Shown: positions 35,456 to 43,650 of the stretch, in pieces
Numbering within the stretch: position 1 is the stretch's first letter
How the letters are laid out: each line of letters begins with the position of its first letter
Source of the DNA: an uncultured Alphaproteobacteria bacterium
Lineage (GTDB): Bacteria > Pseudomonadota > Alphaproteobacteria > Micavibrionales > Micavibrionaceae
Assembly: GCA_937923625.1 (NCBI GenBank)
Contig: CALDTV010000001.1
Location: 1-64,000, forward strand
DNA: 64,000 bases
Direction: 5' to 3'
The notes under the pieces: generated by a model
Seen by the model: the letters and a program-made list of their open reading frames with translations, nothing else
What the model was told of the DNA's origin: nothing
The model's database searches: none
Translations under genes and position numbers: made by a program

Positions 35456-36280
35456 TTAGCCAGCCATGGCGGGCTGGAGGGTAGGGTATTGTATCACTGC
35501 GCGCGATTGTGGTGCTTCTATATCACAGCTTCCTTTTAAGGCGGCAACGCTTTGCGGGCCATGTGCTGTTTGGTGGAATGTACAAATAAAAGCACTTTGT
35601 GGTGTGTTGCTAGACGTAATCTCGGCAACACGCCCTGATCTTTCAAAGGCCGATCTTGTAGTGTTATAAAGGGTCGCGTCAACAGCAAGGAGCTGACCAT
35701 TTTGACTCATAACACCAGCATTTCTGGCAAAGCCTTCGATTAATTCGGCCGTGGTAATTTCCCCAGCGCGGTGCGCGGTTACGATGGAATGTTGTTCTAC
35801 GGGGTGTGGGCCAACAAAATCGGGATCAGCGACAAGGTCGGCATCGAAGGCGGCTGTTTGTTGAATAGTTGCAGCTTTAGCAGCTAGGGCTTCATGGAAC
35901 TCATTTGTTACAGCAATTTCAGATGAAAGCGAAATGGCAGGGGCTTCATTAAGATTGTGCGCCGCAACAGCAGGGGCTGTAGACGCGGCGAAAGAATTTT
36001 TAATCAGCGAGGACAAATCTCTAGCAACATTAAAGAATGTCTCCGAGGCAGCCGCTAACATCAGCGCTGCAGGGCTGCTTGATCCCATAAAAGCAAAGGC
36101 AGCTTTCGACCTTTTAGCGACGCGCATACTTATCTTACCCGTTGCCGTTACGCCGCCATTGGCTTTTTGCTCATGTGCAAAGCTTCGTGTTAACGCTACG
36201 TTCGCACGGGAAGCGTTCTGCTGCCTCTCAAGTTCTGCCGCTCTCTCTTTGGTTGCTGTGGGCTTTAATTGCTTTTTCAT
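35456..36280 (-). CDS. Hypothetical Ala/Thr-rich protein
   Basis: I do not recognise this 274-residue protein. The N-terminus is basic (MKKQLKPTATKERAAELERQ), without a signal peptide. A moderately hydrophobic Ala-rich stretch (AAFAFMGSSSPAALMLAAAS) lies near residues 60-80. The rest is low-complexity and helical, with several Cys near the end (FICTFHQ, GSCDIEAP). It lies between mdh and sucC on the opposite strand, followed closely by another orphan on the same strand. An effector-like role is possible but unsupported. Confidence 0.65.
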   Translation of the reverse strand: MKKQLKPTATKERAAELERQQNASRANVALTRSFAHEQKANGGVTATGKISMRVAKRSKAAFAFMGSSSPAALMLAAASETFFNVARDLSSLIKNSFAASTAPAVAAHNLNEAPAISLSSEIAVTNEFHEALAAKAATIQQTAAFDADLVADPDFVGPHPVEQHSIVTAHRAGEITTAELIEGFARNAGVMSQNGQLLAVDATLYNTTRSAFERSGRVAEITSSNTPQSAFICTFHQTAHGPQSVAALKGSCDIEAPQSRAVIQYPTLQPAMAG

Positions 36281-36367
36281 ATAGAACCTATAGTGCTCTG
36301 TAATGGTTTAAAAGTCAATGTTTTTGATGGTTTTTGTAATGTTATTACCATTTATTTTTATCGATCT

Positions 36368-37249
36368 TTACATGTCCAATGTTTCTAGTTTAGGCGTTGA
36401 TGTGGGTGTTGGCGCATTGCTTTGCGCTGGTGAATTGGTTGTTTCGCCCATGGCTGGTGGAGTGAACGAAGCACTTAATGCATTTACACTTGTTGATAAT
36501 GGTTGCCCCCCTGCCGCGGTGTTAAACATGCCAGGGGTGTATTCCACGTGAAGGGGGTATTGCAAAGGTTGATTAGATAGAATTCCCTGATGAATATGGG
36601 CGGGTAATTGTTCACGGATCATGACTTCATAGTCATCACGCGTGAGCCCCTCGATGTTTTGTCCCTCTGGCACCATATCTTTTAAGGATTGTGGCACATC
36701 ATCTGTTTCACCGCGCATATAAGCGTTCATTTCCTGCGCGCCGGTGGTAATACCCGCACTACAGGTCTGATCAACATGATCCATTTCTGCTTGGTCTTGG
36801 GGTCTTAGGTCGTGCGCTTGTCCATCTTCATCATGATATTGTAAGATGCCTTCATTATTGGCTTTTACATTGCCGGCACGCAATCCAATAGAACCTTTAC
36901 TAATACCATCGAAGATGAAAAAATTCATATTTCTCGCTTGTGCAATACTATCTTCAACAGCGCCTGCGAAGGAGCGTGCGCCAGATTTAGCCGCAGCCGC
37001 TTGATCTGCTTTTTCTTTATCTCTATGTTTGCCTGTTGCAGTGTTTTGAGCGTTTGTAAAACCTGCAGTTCCGTCAAAATATTCACCATTGACCTTATCA
37101 AAAGCTGTTATTGTCTTGCTGCGCAATCCTTCAATTTCGTTTAAACGTTTATTAACGGCTGCTGGGTCATTAGGGACAAGAGCGGCAAGACGGGCTTGCG
37201 CTTCTGCATCTGTAATAGTGGCTTCATATCTGTCTGTTACTGAACTCAT
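36368..37249 (-). CDS. Hypothetical acidic soluble protein
   Basis: This 293-residue protein is not recognised. It has an N-terminal helical region (DAEAQARLAALVPNDPAAVN, KRLNEIEGLRSKTITAFDK), a central part with FFIFDGISKGSIGLRAGNV, an acidic segment (HDEDGQAHDLRPQDQAEMDH), and a Pro/Ser/Thr-rich disordered C-terminus (APTPTSTPKLETL). It shares strand and 87-nt spacing with the 274-residue orphan, so the pair may be co-transcribed and inserted together between mdh and sucC. Confidence 0.65.
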   Translation of the reverse strand: MSSVTDRYEATITDAEAQARLAALVPNDPAAVNKRLNEIEGLRSKTITAFDKVNGEYFDGTAGFTNAQNTATGKHRDKEKADQAAAAKSGARSFAGAVEDSIAQARNMNFFIFDGISKGSIGLRAGNVKANNEGILQYHDEDGQAHDLRPQDQAEMDHVDQTCSAGITTGAQEMNAYMRGETDDVPQSLKDMVPEGQNIEGLTRDDYEVMIREQLPAHIHQGILSNQPLQYPLHVEYTPGMFNTAAGGQPLSTSVNALSASFTPPAMGETTNSPAQSNAPTPTSTPKLETLDM

Positions 37250-37488
37250 ATAACTATAATATCAAATAAGGCAGGGGAATTACAAAAAAGTGGCGCGAAG
37301 TTGTTTAAAATTATACAGCCATATCAAAAGGTTAACGAAAGGTTAATACTCAAAAATAGCCTGTGTATGAGGCTTTTTGCCTCTTGGAAGCCAGCCTTGC
37401 TTGTGCTAATCATACTATGAAATATGCGGGTTATGACTCGTAAATGACTTTAACACGTTGAAAAAATTAACAAATATAGGATTATTTA

Positions 37489-38694
37489 ATGAATATTCAT
37501 GAATATCAAGCCAAGGAATTACTCGAAAAATATGGCGTTGCCGTACCAAAGGGCATTCCCGCCATGAGCGTCGAAGAAGCGGTTAAGGCTGCGGGTGATC
37601 TTCCGGGGCCTTTATATGTGGTGAAGTCGCAAATTCATGCGGGTGGTCGCGGTGCAGGCCATTTTACGAATAATCCTGAAGGTAAAGGCGGTGTTCGCCT
37701 TTGCAAGACAGCTGATGAGGTAAAAGACGCCGCGGAAGCGATGATAGGCAATACGTTGGTCACAATCCAAACAGGTGCGGAAGGTAAAGAAGTTCAACGC
37801 CTTTATGTGACGGATGGGGTTGATATTGAAAAAGAATATTATTGTTCTGTCGTGCTGGATCGTGGCACCAGCCGCGTGACCTTCATGGTTTCTACCGAAG
37901 GGGGTATGGACATTGAAGAAGTGGCGGAACATTCACCAGAGAAAATTACCCATGTTGATATTGATCCCGTGACAGGCATCATGCCGTTCCACGCGCGCAA
38001 GCTTGCGTTTGCCTTGGGTCTTGAAAAAGATGCCATGAAATCAGCGGTGAAATTTTTCATGTCACTTTATAAAGCGTTCGTTGAATTGGACGCGGCGATT
38101 GTGGAGATTAATCCAATGATCGTAACAGATAAAAACGAAGTCATGGCGCTCGATGCAAAAATGAATTTTGATGAGAATGCCTTGTTCCGTCAAAAAATGG
38201 TTGCAGAGATGCGCGATGAAACCGAAGAAGACGATGCGGAGCGCGAAGCGACAAATTGGGATCTTTCTTACGTGTCTATGGATGGCAATATTGGCTGTAT
38301 GGTTAATGGTGCGGGGCTTGCGATGTCGACAATGGATATTATCAAACTTTATGGTGGTGATCCTGCAAACTTCTTGGATGTTGGGGGTGGTGCAACGGCG
38401 GAACGTGTCACCGCGGCGTTTAAAATCATTCTTTCTGATCCCAATGTTCAAGGAATTCTGGTGAATATCTTCGGTGGTATCATGAAGTGCGACGTGATTG
38501 CTGAAGGCGTGATTGCCGCGGCGAAAGAGGTTGACCTTTCTGTACCGCTGGTTGTGCGTTTAGAAGGTACGAACGTTGAAAAAGGAAAAGAGCTAATGGC
38601 TAATTCTGGTCTGCCAATTATTGCGGCAGATGATTTAGATGATGCGGCGCGTAAGGTTGTTGATGCAACTAAAGCTGCGCAAGCCGCAGCTTAA
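37489..38694 (+). CDS. sucC: Succinyl-CoA synthetase beta subunit
   Basis: SucC with SucD makes succinate and ATP/GTP from succinyl-CoA. The 401-residue protein has [20 protein letters not shown], the ATP-grasp segment [56 protein letters not shown] and [34 protein letters not shown]. Length is typical. AGGATT lies upstream of the ATG. sucD is separated from it by three envelope genes. Confidence 0.97.
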   Translation: MNIHEYQAKELLEKYGVAVPKGIPAMSVEEAVKAAGDLPGPLYVVKSQIHAGGRGAGHFTNNPEGKGGVRLCKTADEVKDAAEAMIGNTLVTIQTGAEGKEVQRLYVTDGVDIEKEYYCSVVLDRGTSRVTFMVSTEGGMDIEEVAEHSPEKITHVDIDPVTGIMPFHARKLAFALGLEKDAMKSAVKFFMSLYKAFVELDAAIVEINPMIVTDKNEVMALDAKMNFDENALFRQKMVAEMRDETEEDDAEREATNWDLSYVSMDGNIGCMVNGAGLAMSTMDIIKLYGGDPANFLDVGGGATAERVTAAFKIILSDPNVQGILVNIFGGIMKCDVIAEGVIAAAKEVDLSVPLVVRLEGTNVEKGKELMANSGLPIIAADDLDDAARKVVDATKAAQAAA

Positions 38695-38769
38695 TTATAA
38701 CGACTATCACGTGTTAGGTTTTTTAAGCTTACACACACTTATAGGCGTAGATACTTAGGAGTACACATA

Positions 38770-39870
38770 ATGAAAAAACTTTTATTTGTTATTATCTTGT
38801 TGGCTTTGGCGGGACTTGGTTTTTACCACATTCCCAAACACGCCGATGGAATAGAAGGGGATATTCATAAACGCTTATCGCGTGTGATGCTTGAAAAGAA
38901 TGTGCCAAAATCAATCATCGCCAAAGTTGATGGGCGTGATGTTATCTTATCTGGAGAAGCAAACAGCCAACGCTTAAAAAAACAAGTTCATGCTTTTGCT
39001 GAAAATTTAACAGGCGTGAGAACGGTTACAAATAATATTCAGGTTTCTTCTTTAGAAACCGCGGAGTCTTCTTATGAGCCAGAAATAAATATTGAACGTC
39101 CTGCCAATGATCTTGCTGATATGTCTATCACGCGCAATGACCTGCCAGAAGCTCCACAGGAAACCCCTGAGAAAACTCCAAAGACTATTGAGATGCCTTC
39201 CCCTGTGATCGAGCTTGAAACAGGGAGTGCGGTGATTGGCTCAAGCGATGTTGATGCCAATATTGAAATTGACCAAATGGCCGTTATTGAAGAAAAAGTT
39301 GAAATGGTCGAGCGAGAAATAGAAACAGTATCGCAAATGGAAATGCCGCCACCGCCGGTGGTTGCTGAAACAGTAAAGATTGAAACAGCTCCTTCTGACA
39401 TGTTTCTTGAAAATATTGTTGAAGCTGAAGAAGTTGTTAGAACGGAGCGCGTTGTTGAGCGTGTTGTCGCTATAGAAAGCGGGCCTGTTTCGGCGCAAAG
39501 CTCTGCTTGTCAAAACAAGCTTTCTAATATGATGGCGGATCAAAAAATTAATTTTGATAGTGGTCGTTCGACGATTAAATCCAACAGTTATGGTTTGTTA
39601 AACAAATTAGTTGCCCAAGTGAAAAATTGTGAAAATGTGGTTGTCCACATTCATGGTCATACAGATAGTTCGGGTGATGCGACTGTAAATCGCGCTTTAA
39701 GTTTGAAGCGGGCAAAATCTGTTGGACGTTACATGATATCTAAAGGCGTGCGTAAAGAAATTCGTGTCGTTGGCCACGGTGCGAGCCAGCCAATCGCGAG
39801 CAATGATACCGAAGCGGGCAAGGCGCAAAACCGCCGCATCGAATTTAAAATCACTGCCCAAAAGAATTAA
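38770..39870 (+). CDS. BON plus OmpA-domain envelope protein
   Basis: The 366-residue protein has an N-terminal hydrophobic anchor (MKKLLFVIILLALAGLGFYH), a BON domain (IIAKVDGRDVILSGEANSQR to NLTGVRTVTNNIQV), a long Glu/Val-rich low-complexity linker, and an OmpA C-terminal domain (INFDSGRSTIKSNSYGLLNK, VVVHIHGHTDSSGD, NRRIEFKI) that binds peptidoglycan. BON-OmpA proteins link envelope layers. It opens a three-gene block wedged between sucC and sucD. Confidence 0.9.
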   Translation: MKKLLFVIILLALAGLGFYHIPKHADGIEGDIHKRLSRVMLEKNVPKSIIAKVDGRDVILSGEANSQRLKKQVHAFAENLTGVRTVTNNIQVSSLETAESSYEPEINIERPANDLADMSITRNDLPEAPQETPEKTPKTIEMPSPVIELETGSAVIGSSDVDANIEIDQMAVIEEKVEMVEREIETVSQMEMPPPPVVAETVKIETAPSDMFLENIVEAEEVVRTERVVERVVAIESGPVSAQSSACQNKLSNMMADQKINFDSGRSTIKSNSYGLLNKLVAQVKNCENVVVHIHGHTDSSGDATVNRALSLKRAKSVGRYMISKGVRKEIRVVGHGASQPIASNDTEAGKAQNRRIEFKITAQKN

Positions 39871-39929
39871 GAAGAACTAAGAAAACTTAAACATTAAAAC
39901 GAAACAAGAATTAATTAGGAAATAAAGAC

Positions 39930-40565
39930 ATGACTTATCTTATAACCGAAATTGCTATCCATCTTTTAATTGCCTTTCTTATTGGTCTTTTTTTTGGCTG
40001 GTTGTTCGCTAAGATGTGCGGTGCAGGAAAATGCAAAAGAAACCATGAAGACAGCGATCCAACAAGTGTTTCCGCGCTTGTCTCCAATGCTTTTGAAGAC
40101 GAAGACGACACAGCAACGATCAGCCTTGATACGACTGTCGATTTGGACGCAGACGCCTATGGCATTGAGACCTTGCAAGGTATTGGCCCGCAAACAGGCG
40201 ATTTATTCCGCGGTTATGGCGTGAACTCCGTTGGTGATTATTTGCGCAAACTTCATGCCCCACACGCGCGTGAACAAGCGGCGAAGTCTTTAGATATTTT
40301 GGTGCAACCCCTTCATAATTGGGCGTCTATGTCTGACCTTTTGCGTGTTGAGGGCATTGATCACCAACATGCAGAATTGGCGTTCTCTGTGGATGTGTTG
40401 ACCGTGGCTGATTTGGCACATAGCGATGCCGCCGCTTTGGTTGCAAAAATGGATCAAGTGAATAACGAAGGCAAACAGCTTATCGCGCCAACGGTTCCCG
40501 ATGTTGCACAGGTTCAAAGCTGGATTGGGCGCGCAAAAACCATGAGCCCAGTGGTGTCAATTTAA
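39930..40565 (+). CDS. DUF4332-type helix-hairpin-helix membrane-anchored protein
   Basis: The 211-residue protein has one N-terminal membrane helix (EIAIHLLIAFLIGLFFGWLF), a Cys-containing basic stretch, an acidic spacer, and a region with helix-hairpin-helix features (IETLQGIGPQTGDLFRGYGV, then LLRVEGIDHQHAELAFSVDV) that matches DUF4332 as I remember it. Its function is unknown. It sits 59 nt after the BON-OmpA gene and 10 nt before the next gene, so it is likely co-transcribed. Confidence 0.78.
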   Translation: MTYLITEIAIHLLIAFLIGLFFGWLFAKMCGAGKCKRNHEDSDPTSVSALVSNAFEDEDDTATISLDTTVDLDADAYGIETLQGIGPQTGDLFRGYGVNSVGDYLRKLHAPHAREQAAKSLDILVQPLHNWASMSDLLRVEGIDHQHAELAFSVDVLTVADLAHSDAAALVAKMDQVNNEGKQLIAPTVPDVAQVQSWIGRAKTMSPVVSI

Positions 40566-40575
40566 GAAAAATAAT

Positions 40576-40860
40576 ATGAAAGAAAATTCTTCCGCCCCCC
40601 GTTTTAAAAATTTGATGCGCGTGCCGTTATGGGCGCTTTACGCGCTGATTATCTCAACGGTGTTGTTGAGTGTTCTGATCATCGCAAAAATTTGGTTTCC
40701 GCACTTCTTTGGGGAAGATTTTTTCTGGCGTGTTGTTTTATCGTACTTAACACTTATCTTTAGCACCTATGTTATTGGTGCGATGTCGGATGTGATAAAG
40801 GCCGTGAAAAATAAAGAAAACGAAATGAACGACGCTGAAAATAAAATTAACAAGAATTAA
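40576..40860 (+). CDS. Small two-helix membrane protein
   Basis: The 94-residue product has two hydrophobic segments (PLWALYALIISTVLLSVLII and VVLSYLTLIFSTYVIGAM) and a Lys/Glu/Asn-rich cytoplasmic tail. I do not recognise a family. It is placed 10 nt after the DUF4332 gene and 44 nt before sucD, completing the envelope insert in the suc operon. Confidence 0.75.
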   Translation: MKENSSAPRFKNLMRVPLWALYALIISTVLLSVLIIAKIWFPHFFGEDFFWRVVLSYLTLIFSTYVIGAMSDVIKAVKNKENEMNDAENKINKN

Positions 40861-40904
40861 ATTTAACAACCTAATCCATACTTTAATAAAGAAAGAAAAT
40901 ATCT

Positions 40905-41780
40905 ATGTCTGTTTTGGTCAACAAAGAAACAAAGCTTATCTGTCAGGGTTTCACGGGATCGCAAGGAACATTCCACAGCGAACAAGCAATGGAATACGGC
41001 ACCAACATGGTCGGCGGCGTAACACCGGGCAAGGGCGGCAAAGACCATTTGGGTTTGCCTGTTTTTAATTCGGTTGATGAAGCCAAACATGTGACGGGCT
41101 GTAACGCTTCTGTTATTTATGTGCCGCCGCCCTTTGCGGCAGATTCAATTCTTGAGGCGATTGACGCAAAAATTGAGCTTGTTGTTTGTATCACGGAAGG
41201 TATTCCTGTTTTGGATATGGTTAAAGTTAAGCGCGCATTAGATGGTTCTTCAACGCGTCTTATTGGCCCGAATTGCCCGGGTGTGATTACGCCGGATGAA
41301 TGTAAAATTGGTATTATGCCAGGGCATATTCACAAGCGCGGTAAAATTGGTATCGTGTCGCGTTCTGGCACATTGACATACGAAGCGGTTGCGCAAACTG
41401 GTGCGGTTGGCTTGGGTCAATCGACTTGTATTGGTATTGGTGGTGACCCTGTAAATGGCACAAACTTTATTGATTGTATCGAAATGTTCATGGATGACGA
41501 TGAAACTGAAGGAATTTTGATGATTGGTGAAATTGGCGGCGCGGCAGAAATTGAAGCGGCAGAATTTTACAAAGGTTTGAAGAACAAAAAACCAATCGCT
41601 GGTTTTATTGCGGGTGCAACGGCTCCTCCAGGTAAACGTATGGGGCATGCGGGCGCAATTATCTCTGGTGGAGATGATACCGCCGAAGCTAAAATGGACG
41701 CCATGCGTGCCGCAGGTTTCGAAGTCTCTGACTCTCCTGCAGGTCTCGGTACGGCGATGAAAACCGCGATGGCGGCTTAA
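40905..41780 (+). CDS. sucD: Succinyl-CoA synthetase alpha subunit
   Basis: SucD carries the phosphohistidine and CoA site. The 291-residue protein has [20 protein letters not shown], the [19 protein letters not shown] loop, [61 protein letters not shown], and [14 protein letters not shown] with the active-site His. AAGAAAG precedes the ATG. A strong hairpin lies 30 nt after its stop. Confidence 0.97.
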   Translation: MSVLVNKETKLICQGFTGSQGTFHSEQAMEYGTNMVGGVTPGKGGKDHLGLPVFNSVDEAKHVTGCNASVIYVPPPFAADSILEAIDAKIELVVCITEGIPVLDMVKVKRALDGSSTRLIGPNCPGVITPDECKIGIMPGHIHKRGKIGIVSRSGTLTYEAVAQTGAVGLGQSTCIGIGGDPVNGTNFIDCIEMFMDDDETEGILMIGEIGGAAEIEAAEFYKGLKNKKPIAGFIAGATAPPGKRMGHAGAIISGGDDTAEAKMDAMRAAGFEVSDSPAGLGTAMKTAMAA

Positions 41781-41810
41781 TCGAGCTTTACTTTTCATAA
41801 CTTTTAAGTT

Positions 41811-41846
41811 AATTTCTGGTTTATGTCACATAAACCAGAAATTTTT
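41811..41846 (+). terminator. Terminator-like hairpin that contains the next gene's start codon
   Basis: A perfect 15-bp stem, AATTTCTGGTTTATG pairing with CATAAACCAGAAATT, closes a 3-nt loop (TCA) and is followed by TTT. It could terminate sucD transcription. The ATG at 41823-41825 of the following gene is part of the 5' stem, so the same structure would hide that start codon in any read-through mRNA. Confidence 0.75.
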
Positions 41847-42422
41847 ATTTCTACAGACAAGCGTGTTTTGGAAGAGATCAATACCCCTAAAACGTTTACA
41901 GCTTGTTGGGATGCAAAAGGTGATCCTGAATTTCGAGAAATTTTAGAATACGTTGCAATGTTTAATAATGTTGTTTCTGATGCTGGGCTTGAGAATGCAA
42001 AAGAATGGTTAGTTCCTGCAAGTGAATATGTTCAAAAAGAACTTGAAGGAGGCATTAATAAGATTTTTACATCTATGGGAATTAACGTCCAACTCGGTAA
42101 TCCTATACGTCAATTAATTCAACCTCCGTTAAAAGAATACCCTGGCTCAAAACCTCATATAGACGGCTGGTTCTTAACTGCTTTCTTTTCGTTCAATGAG
42201 CATGTCTCTGGAACTTCATTAGTTCCTAAAGAGTATGCGGGAGCCCCCACCAATGAAGGGGGGAATAAGTTTCACGACGCTGATGTTAGCAAGGCTGTTT
42301 CTCTTCCTGGGGCTTCTATATATTTAATGAAATTGAATAAGCAGGTTCATTTTGCGCCGCAGCAAGCTTCGACATCAAGCTGGAGGGTTCTTGAAAGAAA
42401 AAGCTATGAATTTATTTGTTAA
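41823..42422 (+). CDS. Hypothetical protein with possible 2OG-oxygenase/DUF1826-like fold
   Basis: The 199-residue protein has KPHIDGWFLTAFFSFN, SGTSLVP, GASIYLMKLNKQVHFAP and SSWRVLERKSYEF. The His-x-Asp pair and later His, between beta-like stretches, recall the double-stranded beta-helix iron site and the DUF1826 layout; this is a weak, recalled similarity. No ribosome-binding site is evident, and the start codon is buried in a hairpin stem. No alternative Met exists until about residue 45. It could be translated only when the hairpin is opened. Confidence 0.6.
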   Translation: MSHKPEIFISTDKRVLEEINTPKTFTACWDAKGDPEFREILEYVAMFNNVVSDAGLENAKEWLVPASEYVQKELEGGINKIFTSMGINVQLGNPIRQLIQPPLKEYPGSKPHIDGWFLTAFFSFNEHVSGTSLVPKEYAGAPTNEGGNKFHDADVSKAVSLPGASIYLMKLNKQVHFAPQQASTSSWRVLERKSYEFIC

Positions 42423-42510
42423 TACGGAAAATTGTGCCGATAGGCAGTAATTTTTTATTGTGATGCCGTCTGCTATATTCCTAACTCATTGATTTTATTT
42501 GGTTTATATC

Positions 42511-42526
42511 TGGCATCGCGGTTGCA
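42511..42526 (+). promoter_or_regulatory. Sigma54-type promoter
   Basis: TGGCATCGCGGTTGCA matches the sigma54 consensus TGGCACG-N4-TTGCW, with GG at 42512-42513 and GC at 42524-42525 in the exact -24/-12 spacing. Transcription would start near 42537, about 32 nt before the ATG of the 39-residue peptide. No enhancer site was identified. Confidence 0.6.
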
Positions 42527-42568
42527 ATGTTTCTTATATAGATAACCACACAATAAGGGAGATATAAC

Positions 42569-42688
42569 ATGACAATGAAATTATACATCACAGGAACAGC
42601 ATTATGGCTTATCGCTTTGGCGCAAATTGCCGATTTCAATCCTTTTGAAGGCATGAGCAGCCTTGCAGGGCAGGCGATTGGCTTTTAA
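42569..42688 (+). CDS. 39-residue membrane peptide
   Basis: I translated this by hand: MTMKLYITGTALWLIALAQI, then ADFNPFEGMSSLAGQAIGF and TAA. One hydrophobic helix (residues 4-20) would span the membrane. AAGGGAGA lies about 10 nt upstream, a good ribosome-binding site. The gene stands alone between a sigma54-like promoter and a structured 3' region with a terminator, so it looks like a self-contained transcript. I know no family for it. Confidence 0.65.
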   Translation: MTMKLYITGTALWLIALAQIADFNPFEGMSSLAGQAIGF

Positions 42689-42689
42689 T

Positions 42690-42760
42690 CCTTAAAAAAG
42701 ATTTCCCTCATTCATATTAAGGTTTCCCTCCCCCCATAACTTCGTTTTTCCTTAATATGA
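42690..42760 (+). ncRNA. Structured 3' region with alternative hairpins and CU-rich loops
   Basis: CCTTAA (42690-42695) can pair with TTAAGG (42717-42722), exposing TTTCCCTC in the loop. Alternatively TCATATTAAGG (42712-42722) pairs with CCTTAATATGA (42750-42760), exposing TTTCCCTCCCCCC. The two hairpins share TTAAGG and exclude each other. C-rich loops that could pair with Shine-Dalgarno sequences are known from alphaproteobacterial sRNAs. That this is an sRNA is inference. Confidence 0.45.
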
Positions 42761-42768
42761 CCCTTTTG

Positions 42769-42803
42769 CGGGATGCGCTATCAGTAGGCGCATCCCGTTT
42801 TTT
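42769..42803 (+). terminator. Rho-independent terminator
   Basis: CGGGATGCGC (42769-42778) and GCGCATCCCG (42788-42797) form a perfect 10-bp stem with a 9-nt loop, followed by TTTTTT at 42798-42803. It ends the transcript of the 39-residue peptide and its structured tail. Confidence 0.92.
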
Positions 42804-42907
42804 ATGCCTTGCTGATGAAAGGCAATAATAAAGCGGCGTGATAAAAATCTCCTTCGCTTCTCTGACGCTTCGCGCTAAACTATGCTGCATTATAACGTGA
42901 GGCACCT

Positions 42908-43450
42908 ATGGGTAATTTTTCAGATTTAAACCAAGATGAACAAGCATTGTTTATATCGCTTCCATATCGTGTGGGAGTTTGGATTTCGAATGCCGATGAT
43001 ATCGAGCAAACCCGCCGTGATGACAAGCGGGAGATGAAAGCCCTTGAAATCGTTATTGCCCGCCTTGCGAAAGCGCACCGCAAAATGCCTTTTGCTGCCA
43101 ACATTATGGCGGCTATTCAGCAAAATAAAAATGCGTGGCAAGTATGGGAAAATAACGCTGCCGAAGGGGTTGTTCTGGGGGATGTTCAAAATGCAATATT
43201 ATTATGTCATAAGAAATTATCGGAGTCGCAATTAAAGCAATATAAACATGCCTTGTGGCAAATTGCGATTGTGGTCGCCCAATCATACGGGGAGCAAGAA
43301 GATCCAGACAATGAAATGCACGTAGATCATTTCTTTCAGTGGATCGGCAGTTTTATGAGTGCTCCAAGCCTGAAAAAGGCTCCTGAAAATATGAGCGCAA
43401 AAGAAAAAACAGCCTTGAAAAAATTACGCGCAATATTAAAAGAGACTTAA
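42908..43450 (+). CDS. Hypothetical helical protein (180 aa)
   Basis: I do not recognise this protein. It is soluble and mainly helical, with LFISLPYRVGVWISNADDIE near the N-terminus, ALEIVIARLAKAHRKMPFAA, and an acidic loop (GEQEDPDNEMHVDHFFQWIG) before a Lys-rich tail. Its arrangement faintly recalls TerB-like helical domains, without clear metal-binding residues. It is a monocistronic unit between the terminator at 42769 and sucA. Confidence 0.65.
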   Translation: MGNFSDLNQDEQALFISLPYRVGVWISNADDIEQTRRDDKREMKALEIVIARLAKAHRKMPFAANIMAAIQQNKNAWQVWENNAAEGVVLGDVQNAILLCHKKLSESQLKQYKHALWQIAIVVAQSYGEQEDPDNEMHVDHFFQWIGSFMSAPSLKKAPENMSAKEKTALKKLRAILKET

Positions 43451-43585
43451 TATTTATCCGTCATCCTAATCCTGCGTGAGAGGCTTTGCGTTATCGCAAG
43501 TTATCTTGAAATGCGGTGTATGGGCGGTAAATAATAAGCCGTTCATTTATTGAACAACAGCCAAGCATTTGAAGGGATGTGCGGT

Positions 43586-43608
43586 ATTCATTTGTGTTAA
43601 TTCGTGGT
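43586..43608. repeat. Solo half-site of the ATTCGTGGT repeat upstream of sucA
   Basis: ATTCATTTGTGTTAATTCGTGGT is the right arm, with changes, of the inverted repeat that bounds the element after atpA. It lies 43 nt upstream of sucA with no matching left arm nearby. Confidence 0.6.
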
Positions 43609-43650
43609 ACCCTTCATCTCGAAAAAAATAACTTTAAATAGAGTGTTAAA

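Noticed and set aside
36318-36551. Plus-strand ORF opposite the 293-residue orphan
   Set aside because: Overlaps the orphan's 3' end and has composition of a reversed coding strand.
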